Positions 42,996 to 52,422 of a stretch of 64,000 nucleotides of DNA are shown here, in pieces. The notes beneath the pieces were generated by a model that was not told the DNA's origin, did not search any database, and saw nothing but the letters and a program-made list of their open reading frames with translations. The translations under genes and the position numbers were made by a program. How positions within the stretch are numbered: position 1 is the first letter of the stretch; every line of letters starts with the position of its first letter. The stretch comes from a virus: IMG/VR virus record IMGVR_UViG_3300012950_001127, positions 18,822 to 82,821 of that record; one strand, written 5' to 3'.

Positions 42996-43430
42996 ATGAT
43001 CAGAGGTAAAAGCCACAAATGTCCATTTGGACTTTCAATAACAGATGGGTGTAAAACTGCCGGCGGAATTATAGAAGGAACAAAGATGATGGCCATATCT
43101 GAGATGCAACCACTTGATATTTTTGAAAAAAAAGAGGACGCTAAAGAAGCTATGAATGATAATTTAGATATAATGATTATGGTTGGAGAGCCTATGCGCT
43201 GCCCCTTTGCCGACTTAGTATTAGAAGAGAGGAATGCTGTTGACTGCAAATATGATCCAGAGCATTCGTCAGTGCCTGCGGGAAATGTTGGATTAACCGG
43301 CAGCCCGCTCTACCCACACACGTTTGTTGGTAATATGTCTGAGGCCCAATACGGGTACCCATTAGAATATTATTCTGATAATAATGAAAGTAGAGACGTA
43401 TATTATGGACTTTATAGTTTAATAGGATAA
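42996..43430 (+). CDS. Hypothetical protein with two CPF-x(n)-C motifs
   Basis: A 144-residue protein. It carries KCPFGLSITDGCKTAG near residues 8-23 and RCPFADLVLEERNAVDCKYD near 67-86; the paired CPF...C motifs suggest a zinc or Fe-S site. The C-terminus has many Tyr residues (YGYPLEYYSDNNESRDVYYGLYS). No family is named; it follows a 69-nt AT-rich gap with AGAAGG before the ATG. It sits next to virion genes. Confidence 0.55.
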   Translation: MIRGKSHKCPFGLSITDGCKTAGGIIEGTKMMAISEMQPLDIFEKKEDAKEAMNDNLDIMIMVGEPMRCPFADLVLEERNAVDCKYDPEHSSVPAGNVGLTGSPLYPHTFVGNMSEAQYGYPLEYYSDNNESRDVYYGLYSLIG

Positions 43431-43435
43431 ATAAA

Positions 43436-45118
43436 ATGAATAAAAAATTTACAACATCATCAGTTTACAGAGAGCCTCAAAGTTCTGATTCAACGATTTA
43501 TATCGAAAAAGAAGCTCAGTGGCAAAGACAGGTAGGCGAAGCGGCCGGCCGGTTCGGGGAAGCCCTTAGGGGCTCTGAGGGCAGGGAGCAAAGGACTAGA
43601 GCTAGATGGAATCGGCAAGACGAGAGCACATCTGGTAGGCGCGACCGGCGAGACCAAAGAGAGGCGGGTTCTGACCAAAGAAGAGAAAATAGACGGGAAA
43701 GACAAGATCTGTCTAGAGAACAAGGAAGGTCTTATAGCCCTTGGAATCAAAATGATGCTCGTGTAGATCGTAAGCGTGAGCGCCAAGATGCTGGCGAGGC
43801 GGCTTCTGACCAAAGAAGAGAAGATAGACGAGAAAGACAAGATCTATCTAGAGATCATTCTAGAGAAGAATACGCCCAAAGGCAAGGATGGGGCGATTAC
43901 GGCCAGGCCTCGGACGCAGCAGCAGGAGGCGCAGCCGAGATGGCAGAGTCACCATTGGGTCAACTGGCTTCGGATCGTCCACCCACCGTTAATAACCCAG
44001 AGTCTATGCAGGCCTTAGAAGAGGCTGCCGCCGCTGATACTGCGGCGGACTCACAATGGCCCACCACCGTTAATAACCCAGAGTCTATGCAGGCCTTAGA
44101 AGAGGCTGCCGCAGCAGATGCTGCGAGCTCTAACGCGAATGATGGCGTAGTTTATGTAGAGGGAGTAAATAACGCAGCAGATTATATGTTAGATGATGCT
44201 TTAGGCCTGGGCGGAGGTGACGTTGTCTTCGTGGAAGAAGTGTCAGAGAATATTCCCCTTCCTCTTGAAGAAGTTACTTTTCAAGAAGGTCCGACCTCGG
44301 GGCATGAAATGAAAGATTTAAGCTTAGGAGACGTTGTAGATGGCCTAGCAGATGTTTTAGATGACGCAGGAGACCTCGGAGAAGAGTTTGAGAAGCTAAA
44401 GAAGTATGTTCCTGGAACTCAAATGGACGAAGATGAATTAGATGACGCGCCAAAGGCAGAGACAAATTATTTAGATGACGGAGATTTGTCTAAGTTTTTG
44501 GGACATATTACAGAGCAGTATCCGGCAAACATACCTCAACATGACGGCAGAAGTCAGTTGGGCTGCGAAAGAGCTGTTAGCTGGCTTGAAAGACTTAATA
44601 GTGAAATTTCTAAAAATATTCGTTTAGACACAGACAATTCTTTAGACTCAGATATACATAAGCTTGAAGAAATTCGTGTAAATGTTATGCGAGATATTCT
44701 TGTTCTCAAAAATCACTTAGCTAAATTAAAGAAGAGATTTAAAGAAGAAAACAAGAAGAGCGCATCTTTGGATATAGACGGAATACCAAGCTGGACAAGC
44801 TCTGGCGGAGATGAGGTGGAATATTCCGACCTAAAAAAGGAGGCCTCTACGCCAAGAAAGATGGTTATTGCAGTGCCCCCATTTCAGAGGGCTATAACGG
44901 GAATTCTAATCAACGCGCATATCTCTGGAGGCCATCCAATGGAAGATGTTTATGAGTTTTTGTCAAAGAAGTATTCCATAGAGCCACGTGAAGAACTTGC
45001 AATAATGCAGGTGTGCATGGATAGTGGGTTCCCCATCTTTAAAGACAGAGGAACTTACTCTGGAGGATCAAAAGATTCTAACAAGGCCATGGATTTTGTA
45101 AGGAATTATTTTGCATAG
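43436..45118 (+). CDS. Highly charged repeat protein of the virion module
   Basis: A 560-residue protein. Residues about 50-150 are dominated by Arg/Asp/Gln/Glu repeats (RRDRRDQREAGSDQRRENRRERQDLSRE type), then come two 27-residue repeats containing NNPESMQALEEAAAAD, an acidic linker rich in ED/DD, and a C-terminal domain (RKMVIAVPPFQRAITGILINAHISGGHPMEDVYEFLSKKYSIEPREELAIMQVCMDSG). The last part resembles no family I know. Disordered, charged repeats suggest a scaffold or nucleic-acid-condensing virion component. The next gene starts 9 nt after the stop. Confidence 0.6.
   Translation: MNKKFTTSSVYREPQSSDSTIYIEKEAQWQRQVGEAAGRFGEALRGSEGREQRTRARWNRQDESTSGRRDRRDQREAGSDQRRENRRERQDLSREQGRSYSPWNQNDARVDRKRERQDAGEAASDQRREDRRERQDLSRDHSREEYAQRQGWGDYGQASDAAAGGAAEMAESPLGQLASDRPPTVNNPESMQALEEAAAADTAADSQWPTTVNNPESMQALEEAAAADAASSNANDGVVYVEGVNNAADYMLDDALGLGGGDVVFVEEVSENIPLPLEEVTFQEGPTSGHEMKDLSLGDVVDGLADVLDDAGDLGEEFEKLKKYVPGTQMDEDELDDAPKAETNYLDDGDLSKFLGHITEQYPANIPQHDGRSQLGCERAVSWLERLNSEISKNIRLDTDNSLDSDIHKLEEIRVNVMRDILVLKNHLAKLKKRFKEENKKSASLDIDGIPSWTSSGGDEVEYSDLKKEASTPRKMVIAVPPFQRAITGILINAHISGGHPMEDVYEFLSKKYSIEPREELAIMQVCMDSGFPIFKDRGTYSGGSKDSNKAMDFVRNYFA
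43669..43854 (+). repeat. 51-bp near-identical repeats 135 bp apart
   Basis: The 51-bp stretch at 43669-43719 (TTCTGACCAAAGAAGAGAA and following) recurs at 43804-43854 with three differences visible to me. The 135-bp spacing is 45 codons, so the duplication keeps frame in the charged protein. Confidence 0.85.
43984..44128 (+). repeat. 81-bp-period tandem duplication
   Basis: A 48-bp identical segment starts at 43984 (CACCGTTAATAACCCAGAG and onward) and again at 44065, with similarity continuing to about 44128. The unit is 27 codons and encodes NNPESMQALEEAAAAD twice. Confidence 0.9.
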
Positions 45119-45127
45119 AGAACTAGT

Positions 45128-45715
45128 ATGAAAGTAAAAAGACAAAATATTAGCGAAGAATATAATACAACGGTTGATTGGATTAATGATTTTTCAAATA
45201 ATTTAAATAAAAATGCTGATTATTTGACTAATCTTAAATCCATAATGAAAAGTAGAAATGATTTTTCATCTACAGATGAGAAGATTGCAGATCTAAAAAG
45301 TAGGGTCGGATTTGACTTAATAAAGAATGTTCAATTGTCGGAAGGCAAAAATATAAAATCAGCTTCATGCGCATGCGGAGGTTCTTGCAATTCATGCCAA
45401 ATGAAATCGCATTATGGAGAAGACGCTTTTGAAAAAGTTAGAAATATTGTCAAATATATTGGAGATTTAGTAAGTGATCGACCTGATGCAAGCTTGCCTA
45501 TGATACTTTCTGAATGCAGAGAAAATCCTGAATTAGGCTTTTCTAACTTGGAAGGCATGATTGATCCGGTTCAATTAAGAGATTTAATAACAAAACTAAC
45601 TAGTAAACACGAAAAAGTTCAGGACAAAGTAGAATATATACCTCAGGCTGAAATATCAGTTGTTAATGATGATGATGTTGCCGACTATATTAACCATGCA
45701 AGTCCTGGATCGTAA
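45128..45715 (+). CDS. Hypothetical protein with CxC-x(n)-CxxC cluster
   Basis: A 195-residue protein. It has an N-terminal helical part, then SCACGGSCNSCQ near residues 79-90, a dense Cys cluster likely binding zinc, then helices (KVRNIVKYIGDLVSDRPDASLPMILSECRENPELGFSNLEG). No family recognised. It precedes terL with a one-base overlap of stop and start (TAATG), so it may be a packaging accessory protein; that is inference. Confidence 0.55.
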   Translation: MKVKRQNISEEYNTTVDWINDFSNNLNKNADYLTNLKSIMKSRNDFSSTDEKIADLKSRVGFDLIKNVQLSEGKNIKSASCACGGSCNSCQMKSHYGEDAFEKVRNIVKYIGDLVSDRPDASLPMILSECRENPELGFSNLEGMIDPVQLRDLITKLTSKHEKVQDKVEYIPQAEISVVNDDDVADYINHASPGS

Positions 45716-47496
45716 TGCTTCAAAAAAAAAATGCAAAAACTCAAGAGCAGCTTTTTGAGCAGCTAAAAACTAGTTTTTTAGATTTTGATCCAGCAAATTT
45801 TGTTCAAAATAATTTAACTTTAGACGGCGCAGAGTTTAAAGTTTTAGATAATGGATGGAAGTTTATGGCCGATATATATCGGTATATTGCTTTGCAGGCC
45901 ACAAGAAGAGACGGAAAGCCAGTTGTTATAAAGAAGGGTCGCCAGGTCGGGGCGACCGTTATGGCAGGCGCTCTTGATTTATTTTTTACGAATAGCGGCC
46001 TGTTTGACAAGCCAAATGTTAGGGTTGTTCATCTTTTTCCGGCTTTAGGTCAGGTAAAAAAGTTTTCGCAAGATAAGCTTGAAACTTTAATCAGAACAGC
46101 TAAAGATGATTTTGTAAATAAAAATAAATTAATAAGCTCAAATTCTGTTGATAATTTAACCATGAAGCAGTTTAACAAAGGCACTTTGTGGATAGATAGT
46201 TTAGGCACAGATGGTGATAGAATTCGTGGTATGACGGCGGATATAATCTTTTTTGACGAAGTTCAGGACATGTTTGGTCATGCCATTGGAAATGCTACAA
46301 AGATTTTAACGGCAGCAAAATATGGCCCAACCGGTCAGGGCGTTCAAGTCTTCTTTGGAACGCCAAAAGATAAAAGTAGTTATTTTTCAACCATTTGGGA
46401 TATGTCAGATCAGAGATATTATCACTTGGGTTGTATAAACTGTAAAAAAACGTATCCTTTTTATCTTCCCAACGATGATCGCTGGAAATCTATTTGGCTA
46501 TATGAAAATACAATTCAGTGCCCCTTGTGTGGCACAAAGCAAAAAAAGGTAGAAGCGATAGAGTACGGCAGATGGGTTGGCGCTAAGAATGCAGAAGAGG
46601 CCGAATTTGTTGGATTTCACCTGAATCAGCTTTATATTCCTTATTTTACAAAAGAGAATATAGAAAAATTAATGCCTGAAAATAATCCATCTCAAACTGA
46701 ACGAATTTGGCATAATGAAGTTATAGGTGAATTTTATTCTGGGGCGGGGATGCCTTTGACCAAGCGTGATATATATAATAATTGTAGAGATCCGGATCGT
46801 GAATTTGCAAAGAGTATTGGCGCAAATGAAAAAACAGTTTATCTTGGCGTGGATTGGGGAGGAAAAGATGATGACCCAAACTCTCGGGGCGGACAATCTT
46901 TTTCGTGTGTTGTAATTTTGTCTGCTCAGCCAGACGGAACTCTTTTAATCGAGCATGCACATAAGCTTAAGAAGAATACATTTGATTATAAAAAAGATAC
47001 AATAAAAGAGATGTACAGGCGATTCGCTGTAACGCGAGGGGTGTCAGATTGGTTTTTTGGACAAGATGTAGTGCATGATATTCAGGTTATGTATAGAGAT
47101 CGATTTATAGGAGCTCAAGGCAGTGGCAGCCTGATAAAGCCAATAAAGTATAGAGAAGATGAATTAATTGTATCTTATAATAAAGACCTTATGATTGAAG
47201 AGTTGTTTGATTTAATTAGAAAGGGTAGGATTAGATTTCCATGGAAAAGCTATGAATATATTGAGTGGTTAATAGATCATTGTACATCAATGGAATCTAA
47301 AATAAGAGTAACGGCAGGACAGCCAATAAAATCTTTTCAAAAAGGCGTTGGGCCAAATGATGGATTAATGGCATTAATGTATGCATATATTGCTTATAAA
47401 TTTGATGCAACAAAAGGCTTTACTATTAAGCCGGGATTATATAAGCCGACACGATATCCAAATCCTGTATTGGCAAAAGTTAAAAGGAGAGTTTAA
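45715..47496 (+). CDS. terL: Terminase large subunit
   Basis: A 593-residue packaging ATPase-nuclease. The ATPase N-terminal part has the deviant Walker A KKGRQVGAT (about 74-82), the adenine/Q side VVHLFPALGQVKKF, GDRIRGMTADIIFFDEVQDM with Walker B near 178-187, and the coupling motif FFGTPKD. A zinc-like pair CINC (about 240) and CPLC (about 269) precedes the nuclease, as in the GpA/large phage terminases. The nuclease starts with VYLGVDWGGKDDD near 377. It is one base from the preceding gene and 3 nt before the portal. Confidence 0.94.
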   Translation: MLQKKNAKTQEQLFEQLKTSFLDFDPANFVQNNLTLDGAEFKVLDNGWKFMADIYRYIALQATRRDGKPVVIKKGRQVGATVMAGALDLFFTNSGLFDKPNVRVVHLFPALGQVKKFSQDKLETLIRTAKDDFVNKNKLISSNSVDNLTMKQFNKGTLWIDSLGTDGDRIRGMTADIIFFDEVQDMFGHAIGNATKILTAAKYGPTGQGVQVFFGTPKDKSSYFSTIWDMSDQRYYHLGCINCKKTYPFYLPNDDRWKSIWLYENTIQCPLCGTKQKKVEAIEYGRWVGAKNAEEAEFVGFHLNQLYIPYFTKENIEKLMPENNPSQTERIWHNEVIGEFYSGAGMPLTKRDIYNNCRDPDREFAKSIGANEKTVYLGVDWGGKDDDPNSRGGQSFSCVVILSAQPDGTLLIEHAHKLKKNTFDYKKDTIKEMYRRFAVTRGVSDWFFGQDVVHDIQVMYRDRFIGAQGSGSLIKPIKYREDELIVSYNKDLMIEELFDLIRKGRIRFPWKSYEYIEWLIDHCTSMESKIRVTAGQPIKSFQKGVGPNDGLMALMYAYIAYKFDATKGFTIKPGLYKPTRYPNPVLAKVKRRV

Positions 47497-47499
47497 AAA

Positions 47500-49191
47500 A
47501 TGAGACGAGTTAGTAGGCCCCCCACAAAGATTTCCAAAAAAGCTGCAAATTCTATATCTGAAGTCAGAAGAGCTCAGATTACTGATGCTGCCAATAAGAA
47601 GATGGATGCAGATAATGAATTAGGCTTTAAAGCATCCGTAGCACATAGCCCCAATTTTTCTAAGATTGGCTCTATAGCAAGCCCTATGCCTGGGCCGTCA
47701 GCTTCATCAACTACAGATCGATTATCTCCAGAAATTTATTCTCCGTTATTTCAGCTTGCAAATTTAAATCTACCTCGTGATCGAGTTACGATGAATGCCT
47801 GGAATAGGGTTTTTTACGATACTCATCCGATGGTTAGAAACGCAATAAATCTTCACGCTTCTTACCCAATTAGCAAAATAAACATAACTTGTAAAAATAA
47901 AAAAGTGCAAGAATTTTTTATGCAGATGGCTGAAAAGATTGATCTTTACTCCATTGTATATGGTGTAGCCTTAGAGTTTTGGAAAATGGGCGAGGCGTTT
48001 CCGTATGGAGAGTTGGATGAAAACTCTGGAACATGGAGCAGAATAACTGTTTTAAATCCAGACTATGTACATGTAAAGAAGTCTGTCATTGGAAATCACA
48101 CAATGATATCTTTAAGGCCAGACGCAAATTTGCAAAGAATTGTAAATTCTTCTTCTCCGTCTGATTTGTCTATGAGGAAGCATATTCCAAAACATATTAT
48201 ACAATATGTAAAGAAGGGGCAAAATATACCGCTTGATTCTTTTAATATTTCACACTTAAAGCTATTAAGCTCTCCATACGATGTCAGAGGAACCTCTGTA
48301 TGCGTATCTATATATAAAGATTTAATGCTTTACGATAAATTTCGCGAGTGCAAATTTGCTCAAGCAGACGGAATGGTAAACCCGCTAACCTTGGTAACTT
48401 TGGGCGGAGAGGGAGATTATAGAGCTACGCAGGCCGATATTGAGGCGTTTAAAAATGTTTTAGAAGAAGCGCAATATGATAAAGATTTTAAGATAGTAAC
48501 ACATAATGGTGTTAAGATTGAAAGAGCAGGATTTTCAGGAGGGCTTGTAGATATAGGGACAGACATTGAGCACATTGTTACAAACCTGTACGCTGGCCTT
48601 ATGGTTCCTAAGGCGCTGATGGACCAAGAATCTGCAACGTATGCAAGCTCCTCTGTGGGGCTGGATGTTTTGCGGCAAAGATATGATATTTTTAGAAATA
48701 TGATAAAAAAGTGGTTAGAAAGAAAGGTGTTTGCTCCAATTTGTGAGCTTCAGGACTTCTTTGAATATAAAGATGGAGAGAAAAGACTTTTGATTCCATC
48801 AATTGATTTTAATCATATGAATCTTTATGATATGTCTGATTATGTAACAAATATATCTCAATTTGTTGGAAATAAGCAAGTTTCTCTTCAAACTTTGCAT
48901 AGAAGCCTTGGGTTAAGCTACGAGGAAGAGCGAAGAAGAATTAGAGAAGAGATGATAGATGAGCAAGTTTTTGCAAAAGAGCAACAAGTTTTGGGGAACA
49001 TGAGATTGTCAGAGCTTTTGACAATAGATCCAAACAAAACTATTCAAGAGCCGCCAGAGGGTGCTGCGCCAGGAGGAGGCGAGGGGCTCCCCGGAGTTCC
49101 TCCCGGTGGCGGACCTCCTCCCGGTGGACCTCCTCCCGGCGGACTTCCTCCCGGTGGACCTCCTCCTGGCGGCGGGCCGCCTGAGTTATAA
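47500..49191 (+). CDS. Portal protein
   Basis: A 563-residue portal, the dodecameric ring at the packaging vertex. The order of motifs fits phage portals: RDRVTMNAWNRVFYDTHPMVRNAINLHASYPISKI, then FFMQMAEKIDLYSIVYGVALEFWKMGEAFPYGE, a core with VRGTSVCVSIYKDLMLYDKFRECKFAQADGMVNPL and NLYAGLMVPKALMDQESATYASSSVGLDVLRQRYDIFRNMIKKWLERKVFAP. The C-terminus is a low-complexity Pro/Gly repeat. AGGAG precedes the ATG. Direct position after terL is the usual place. Confidence 0.92.
   Translation: MRRVSRPPTKISKKAANSISEVRRAQITDAANKKMDADNELGFKASVAHSPNFSKIGSIASPMPGPSASSTTDRLSPEIYSPLFQLANLNLPRDRVTMNAWNRVFYDTHPMVRNAINLHASYPISKINITCKNKKVQEFFMQMAEKIDLYSIVYGVALEFWKMGEAFPYGELDENSGTWSRITVLNPDYVHVKKSVIGNHTMISLRPDANLQRIVNSSSPSDLSMRKHIPKHIIQYVKKGQNIPLDSFNISHLKLLSSPYDVRGTSVCVSIYKDLMLYDKFRECKFAQADGMVNPLTLVTLGGEGDYRATQADIEAFKNVLEEAQYDKDFKIVTHNGVKIERAGFSGGLVDIGTDIEHIVTNLYAGLMVPKALMDQESATYASSSVGLDVLRQRYDIFRNMIKKWLERKVFAPICELQDFFEYKDGEKRLLIPSIDFNHMNLYDMSDYVTNISQFVGNKQVSLQTLHRSLGLSYEEERRRIREEMIDEQVFAKEQQVLGNMRLSELLTIDPNKTIQEPPEGAAPGGGEGLPGVPPGGGPPPGGPPPGGLPPGGPPPGGGPPEL
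49098..49185 (+). repeat. Pro/Gly minisatellite in the portal gene
   Basis: A run of 15-18-bp CCTCCCGGTGGA-like units encodes PPGGGPPPGGPPPGGLPPGG at the portal C-terminus. Confidence 0.85.
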
Positions 49192-49226
49192 GGCGTTTTA
49201 AATATATGAATAATGGTATATAAAAT

Positions 49227-50714
49227 ATGATTAGTTCAAATGAAAAACAATTGCTAACAGTTACTCTGCAGGCCGTCATGAGAGGTTTGGACAAAGGAGT
49301 ATCGGAAGGGTTCTCTAAGGCTAGATCAACAGATGTAGATGGAGCAATGACTGCATTATTAGCAATTCCTAATATGATTTTGCAGCCAAGCACTATATGG
49401 GACCCAGGATCTTTGCGGGGATTAGAAGAAGAGATGAGGTCCAGTGTTTATATGAAAAAGGGCAAAGAAAGACTTCGGGCTGCTAAGGCAAAATTTAGAG
49501 AACAAATAACTAGGGCTTTCGCTTTAACAGGAACTTTTTTTGAGCCATATTTAGATATTATTGATGCAGAAAAAAGCCCCGGACAAAGCAAGATAACAGA
49601 AGTAGGTAGAGCCCTTGGCCTAGAAAATGATACTGTTGTTTTTGATCCTGGAGAAATACAAGTGATTTCTTTAGACTTTAATACTAGAGATGATATTTTC
49701 GCCTCTGCAATGGGGCAGATTCTGCCATTATTAAGAGTAAAATTTGATGCAATCATGGCTTATCAGGGTGTTGGCTTTGACTCTTTGTTGCAAAGCGCCC
49801 TTAGCGGAGACTTAACTGAGGGCGAAACAGAGATATTCTCAGGTCTTTATGGGGCAATTTTAGAGTGGAGATTTTTAGTAAATAACCTGAACAGCAATTC
49901 TCGCGGCCTATCTCCTGCTGCGGCAGGAGATCCCGATGGATCAACTGCTCCGGATGGATCAACTGCTCCGGATGGATCAGAAGATATAGCCGCCCCAACT
50001 GCGGAATTTCCTGCTTTTTCGGTAGTAGTGGCTGGGATTATAGTTGATAGTTTAATAAACCCCAAAGATGGGTTTGGGATTGATATTACTGGGGCCTCTA
50101 GTGATATAATATTGGACAGAGTTCTTTTTAACGAGGCTCCGCTAAACTCTATATATCCATCAATTGATTTGCTTATAACTGGTGACAGCGCAGATAAATT
50201 AAACTCAACTGCAGAAGATGCTGAACAGTATATAGATTTTTTTGTTAATTCTGGGATAATTGAATTTAATTCCTCATTGCCAGATAATTGGAAAAATTAT
50301 ATAGCAGATTTCACAAGAAATTCTCATCCGGGTGGTGCAACAATTTCTTTGATCTTTCGCCAAGATAAATTATCTGAGCTAATAGCCTCTTCTATAGCTT
50401 CTAAAGTAGATATTTTTAAGATTATTACAGATAGATCTGGCGAGGTTTATGTAAAGGCAGAGGATACAGACTTGTTGGATAGCTTGTATAAAATATCTAG
50501 CGCTATGGGAGTAACGCCGTTGTATGAAACTATTTCGCCGGGAGGCGAAAAGGTGGTTTTCACGTCAACAGATTTGGTGAGAAATGGCGGAAAGATAAGA
50601 GACTCAAGAGGCAGATCTTTTAAGCCTAAAAGATGGAAGGGGAAAGGCTTATCTGATATAGTTTCGGCTCCTGGGTATGGCAAGGTTAAAAAGAAAAAGA
50701 GGAGCAAAAAATGA
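49227..50714 (+). CDS. Unknown virion-module protein after the portal
   Basis: A 495-residue protein without a recognised family. It has helical N-terminus, an ISLDFNTRDDIFASAMGQILPLLRVKFDAI core, a low-complexity DGSTAP linker, then strand-rich segments (AFSVVVAGIIVDSLINPKDGFGIDI) and a basic end (GYGKVKKKKRSKK). The basic tail may bind DNA. Start ATG 49227 has only a weak ribosome site. It overlaps the next ATG by 4 nt. Confidence 0.6.
   Translation: MISSNEKQLLTVTLQAVMRGLDKGVSEGFSKARSTDVDGAMTALLAIPNMILQPSTIWDPGSLRGLEEEMRSSVYMKKGKERLRAAKAKFREQITRAFALTGTFFEPYLDIIDAEKSPGQSKITEVGRALGLENDTVVFDPGEIQVISLDFNTRDDIFASAMGQILPLLRVKFDAIMAYQGVGFDSLLQSALSGDLTEGETEIFSGLYGAILEWRFLVNNLNSNSRGLSPAAAGDPDGSTAPDGSTAPDGSEDIAAPTAEFPAFSVVVAGIIVDSLINPKDGFGIDITGASSDIILDRVLFNEAPLNSIYPSIDLLITGDSADKLNSTAEDAEQYIDFFVNSGIIEFNSSLPDNWKNYIADFTRNSHPGGATISLIFRQDKLSELIASSIASKVDIFKIITDRSGEVYVKAEDTDLLDSLYKISSAMGVTPLYETISPGGEKVVFTSTDLVRNGGKIRDSRGRSFKPKRWKGKGLSDIVSAPGYGKVKKKKRSKK
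49935..49979 (+). repeat. 18-bp tandem repeat (DGSTAP)
   Basis: Two and a half copies of GATGGATCAACTGCTCCG at 49935-49952, 49953-49970 and 49971-49979. Confidence 0.95.
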
Positions 50715-51271
50715 AAAAAAAATCTATCAGAACTGCTCCATATGTTTTTAAGCCAACAATAAATGCAGAAGACATCCCTAGCTCTACAGGGGGGGAAGAG
50801 GGGCTTAGCAGCAGTACAAATGAAGGAGTTGGGCGAGGGTTTTCTATGATGGGAGAGCCCACTACTCCTGCAGTTATTTTGGAGACAGAAGAGGGGCCTC
50901 TTTTTCTCGGGAAGCATCGTCATCAAAAAAGAAATATTGATCATAAAAGATTCAAAAGCTTAATGGATTTGCTTGTTGGACTAGCAAATGCTGCAGATGA
51001 TCAAGATGAAATTAAGATGGCAGATTTTACTGACTTTTTAATTACAAAGTTTGCGCAGCAAATAAATATAGATCATTCTATTTTATTTAAAGATTTAATT
51101 ATAAAAATAATTGAATCTGATATTTTTAATCAAGATGAAATAGTTGTAAATTTAACTAATCACTATAATAGATTAATTGTTTTGAGCGTATCATCTGGGA
51201 TGAATATTCTGGATGCAAAGAAAAAGGCATATAATATGGTTGCAAATAAGGCAGAAAGATATGTCAAATGA
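50711..51271 (+). CDS. Hypothetical virion-module protein
   Basis: A 186-residue protein. The first third is low complexity (SSTGGEEGLSSSTNEGVG), then a helical region with KRFKSLMDLLVGLANAADDQDEIKMADFTDFLITKFAQQ, followed by more helices. It overlaps the preceding stop (ATGA) with AGGAG upstream. Family unknown. Confidence 0.55.
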   Translation: MKKKSIRTAPYVFKPTINAEDIPSSTGGEEGLSSSTNEGVGRGFSMMGEPTTPAVILETEEGPLFLGKHRHQKRNIDHKRFKSLMDLLVGLANAADDQDEIKMADFTDFLITKFAQQINIDHSILFKDLIIKIIESDIFNQDEIVVNLTNHYNRLIVLSVSSGMNILDAKKKAYNMVANKAERYVK

Positions 51272-51560
51272 TTTAATAAAAAAAGCTCAGCTTTTAGAGC
51301 AGAATCCGGTTTATGTAGCAGAAGAGTTGCATAAAATCATAAAAATAATGATAGCCAGATTATCCTTTGAATCTAGAGCTAAATCTTATTTAAACTTAAA
51401 GGATAAAATAGAAGAGTTTGATTCCATGGAGATAGCAAACAAAAAATCACCAGGCGGCGCGGCTATTGGCGTAAGTTTGAGCTTAGTAAAAAATATTTTA
51501 AATGGTAAAGATCCATATTTTATAAATATAGTATTAAATGAGTTAGTCAGAAGGTTATAA
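51261..51560 (+). CDS. Small hypothetical virion-module protein
   Basis: A 99-residue helical protein when the start is taken at ATG 51261, which overlaps the previous stop; an upstream in-frame ATG at 51213 lies deep in the neighbouring gene and is less likely. It contains a motif KSPGGAAIGVSLSLVKNILNGKDPYFINIVLNELVRRL. Function unknown. Confidence 0.5.
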   Translation: MSNDLIKKAQLLEQNPVYVAEELHKIIKIMIARLSFESRAKSYLNLKDKIEEFDSMEIANKKSPGGAAIGVSLSLVKNILNGKDPYFINIVLNELVRRL

Positions 51561-51564
51561 TAAA

Positions 51565-52422
51565 GTGTCAAGAATCTCTAAAATAAATTTTCTTCATAAG
51601 CTTGCTTATCTAAATAAGAGTGCGACAGGGCCGATGAGTCTGGAAGATTTTTTAGAAGTAACAAGATCTGGAGCGGATATTGCAGATAACGCTGTAGATT
51701 ATGTTCAAAAGGCAGGGGTGTCTTTAGAGGAGTTTATAGACAGCTTGAGCGATCTATCGGGAGAATATGAGGCAATTAACAATAGTTTATTTTCAGAGAT
51801 TAGAGCATTGCCGAGGCCAGAGAGGCCTGAGGCAGTGGGGGTTGTTTCTCCAGAGTTAGAAAGCAGATATAGCGATTGGACTCTGGGCGGCCCCAAGAAA
51901 ACTCCTCCTAACTTTCACAGGGTAGAGGGGGGCAACAATAATTATAGAAGCGCTCAACCTCCGAATGAAGAGGGTTTTTATAAATTTTTAAACGAAAAGT
52001 ATGGAATTGAAAATATTATTAGTTTAAATTCAAAGAATCATAGCAGTTCCGCTGGCGCTGCCGGCCTTGGATATTTGCATGTTCCGCTTAGCAGCAGGCC
52101 CCCGTCTCGGTCAGATTGGAGTATGATCAAAAGCTTGTTGTCTCAGGGCAACACTCTTGTTCATTGTACACATGGCGCAGATAGAACAGGGGGAGTCATT
52201 GGAAGGTATAAGGTTGAAGAGATGAATGTAGACCCAACTATAGCTCACAATGAATCCTTAGAGTATGGGTTTAAGTCTCAAGATCATCCAGGCTGGCCAG
52301 AGCGGTGCGATGATATGCCTGTAGGTGCGCCAGAAGAAGTAGCTGAGAAGCAAGAGTGTATTGATGATTCTGCCGATCCAAACAAAAGGCTTAGAAATTT
52401 TATTTATCATGGACACAGATAA
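51565..52422 (+). CDS. Dual-specificity/tyrosine phosphatase-like protein
   Basis: A 285-residue protein. The catalytic P-loop HCTHGADRTGG lies at about 200-210, with C201 and R207 in the HCx5R(T) signature, followed by VIGRYKVEEMNVDPTIAHNESLEYG as the helix after the loop. An upstream general-acid region (HVPLSSRPPSRSD near residue 174) fits. The first 100 residues are unrelated to the phosphatase and may tether it to the virion. Start GTG 51565 was chosen with AAGG 10 nt upstream. Substrate unknown; it sits inside the head genes. Confidence 0.75.
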   Translation: MSRISKINFLHKLAYLNKSATGPMSLEDFLEVTRSGADIADNAVDYVQKAGVSLEEFIDSLSDLSGEYEAINNSLFSEIRALPRPERPEAVGVVSPELESRYSDWTLGGPKKTPPNFHRVEGGNNNYRSAQPPNEEGFYKFLNEKYGIENIISLNSKNHSSSAGAAGLGYLHVPLSSRPPSRSDWSMIKSLLSQGNTLVHCTHGADRTGGVIGRYKVEEMNVDPTIAHNESLEYGFKSQDHPGWPERCDDMPVGAPEEVAEKQECIDDSADPNKRLRNFIYHGHR

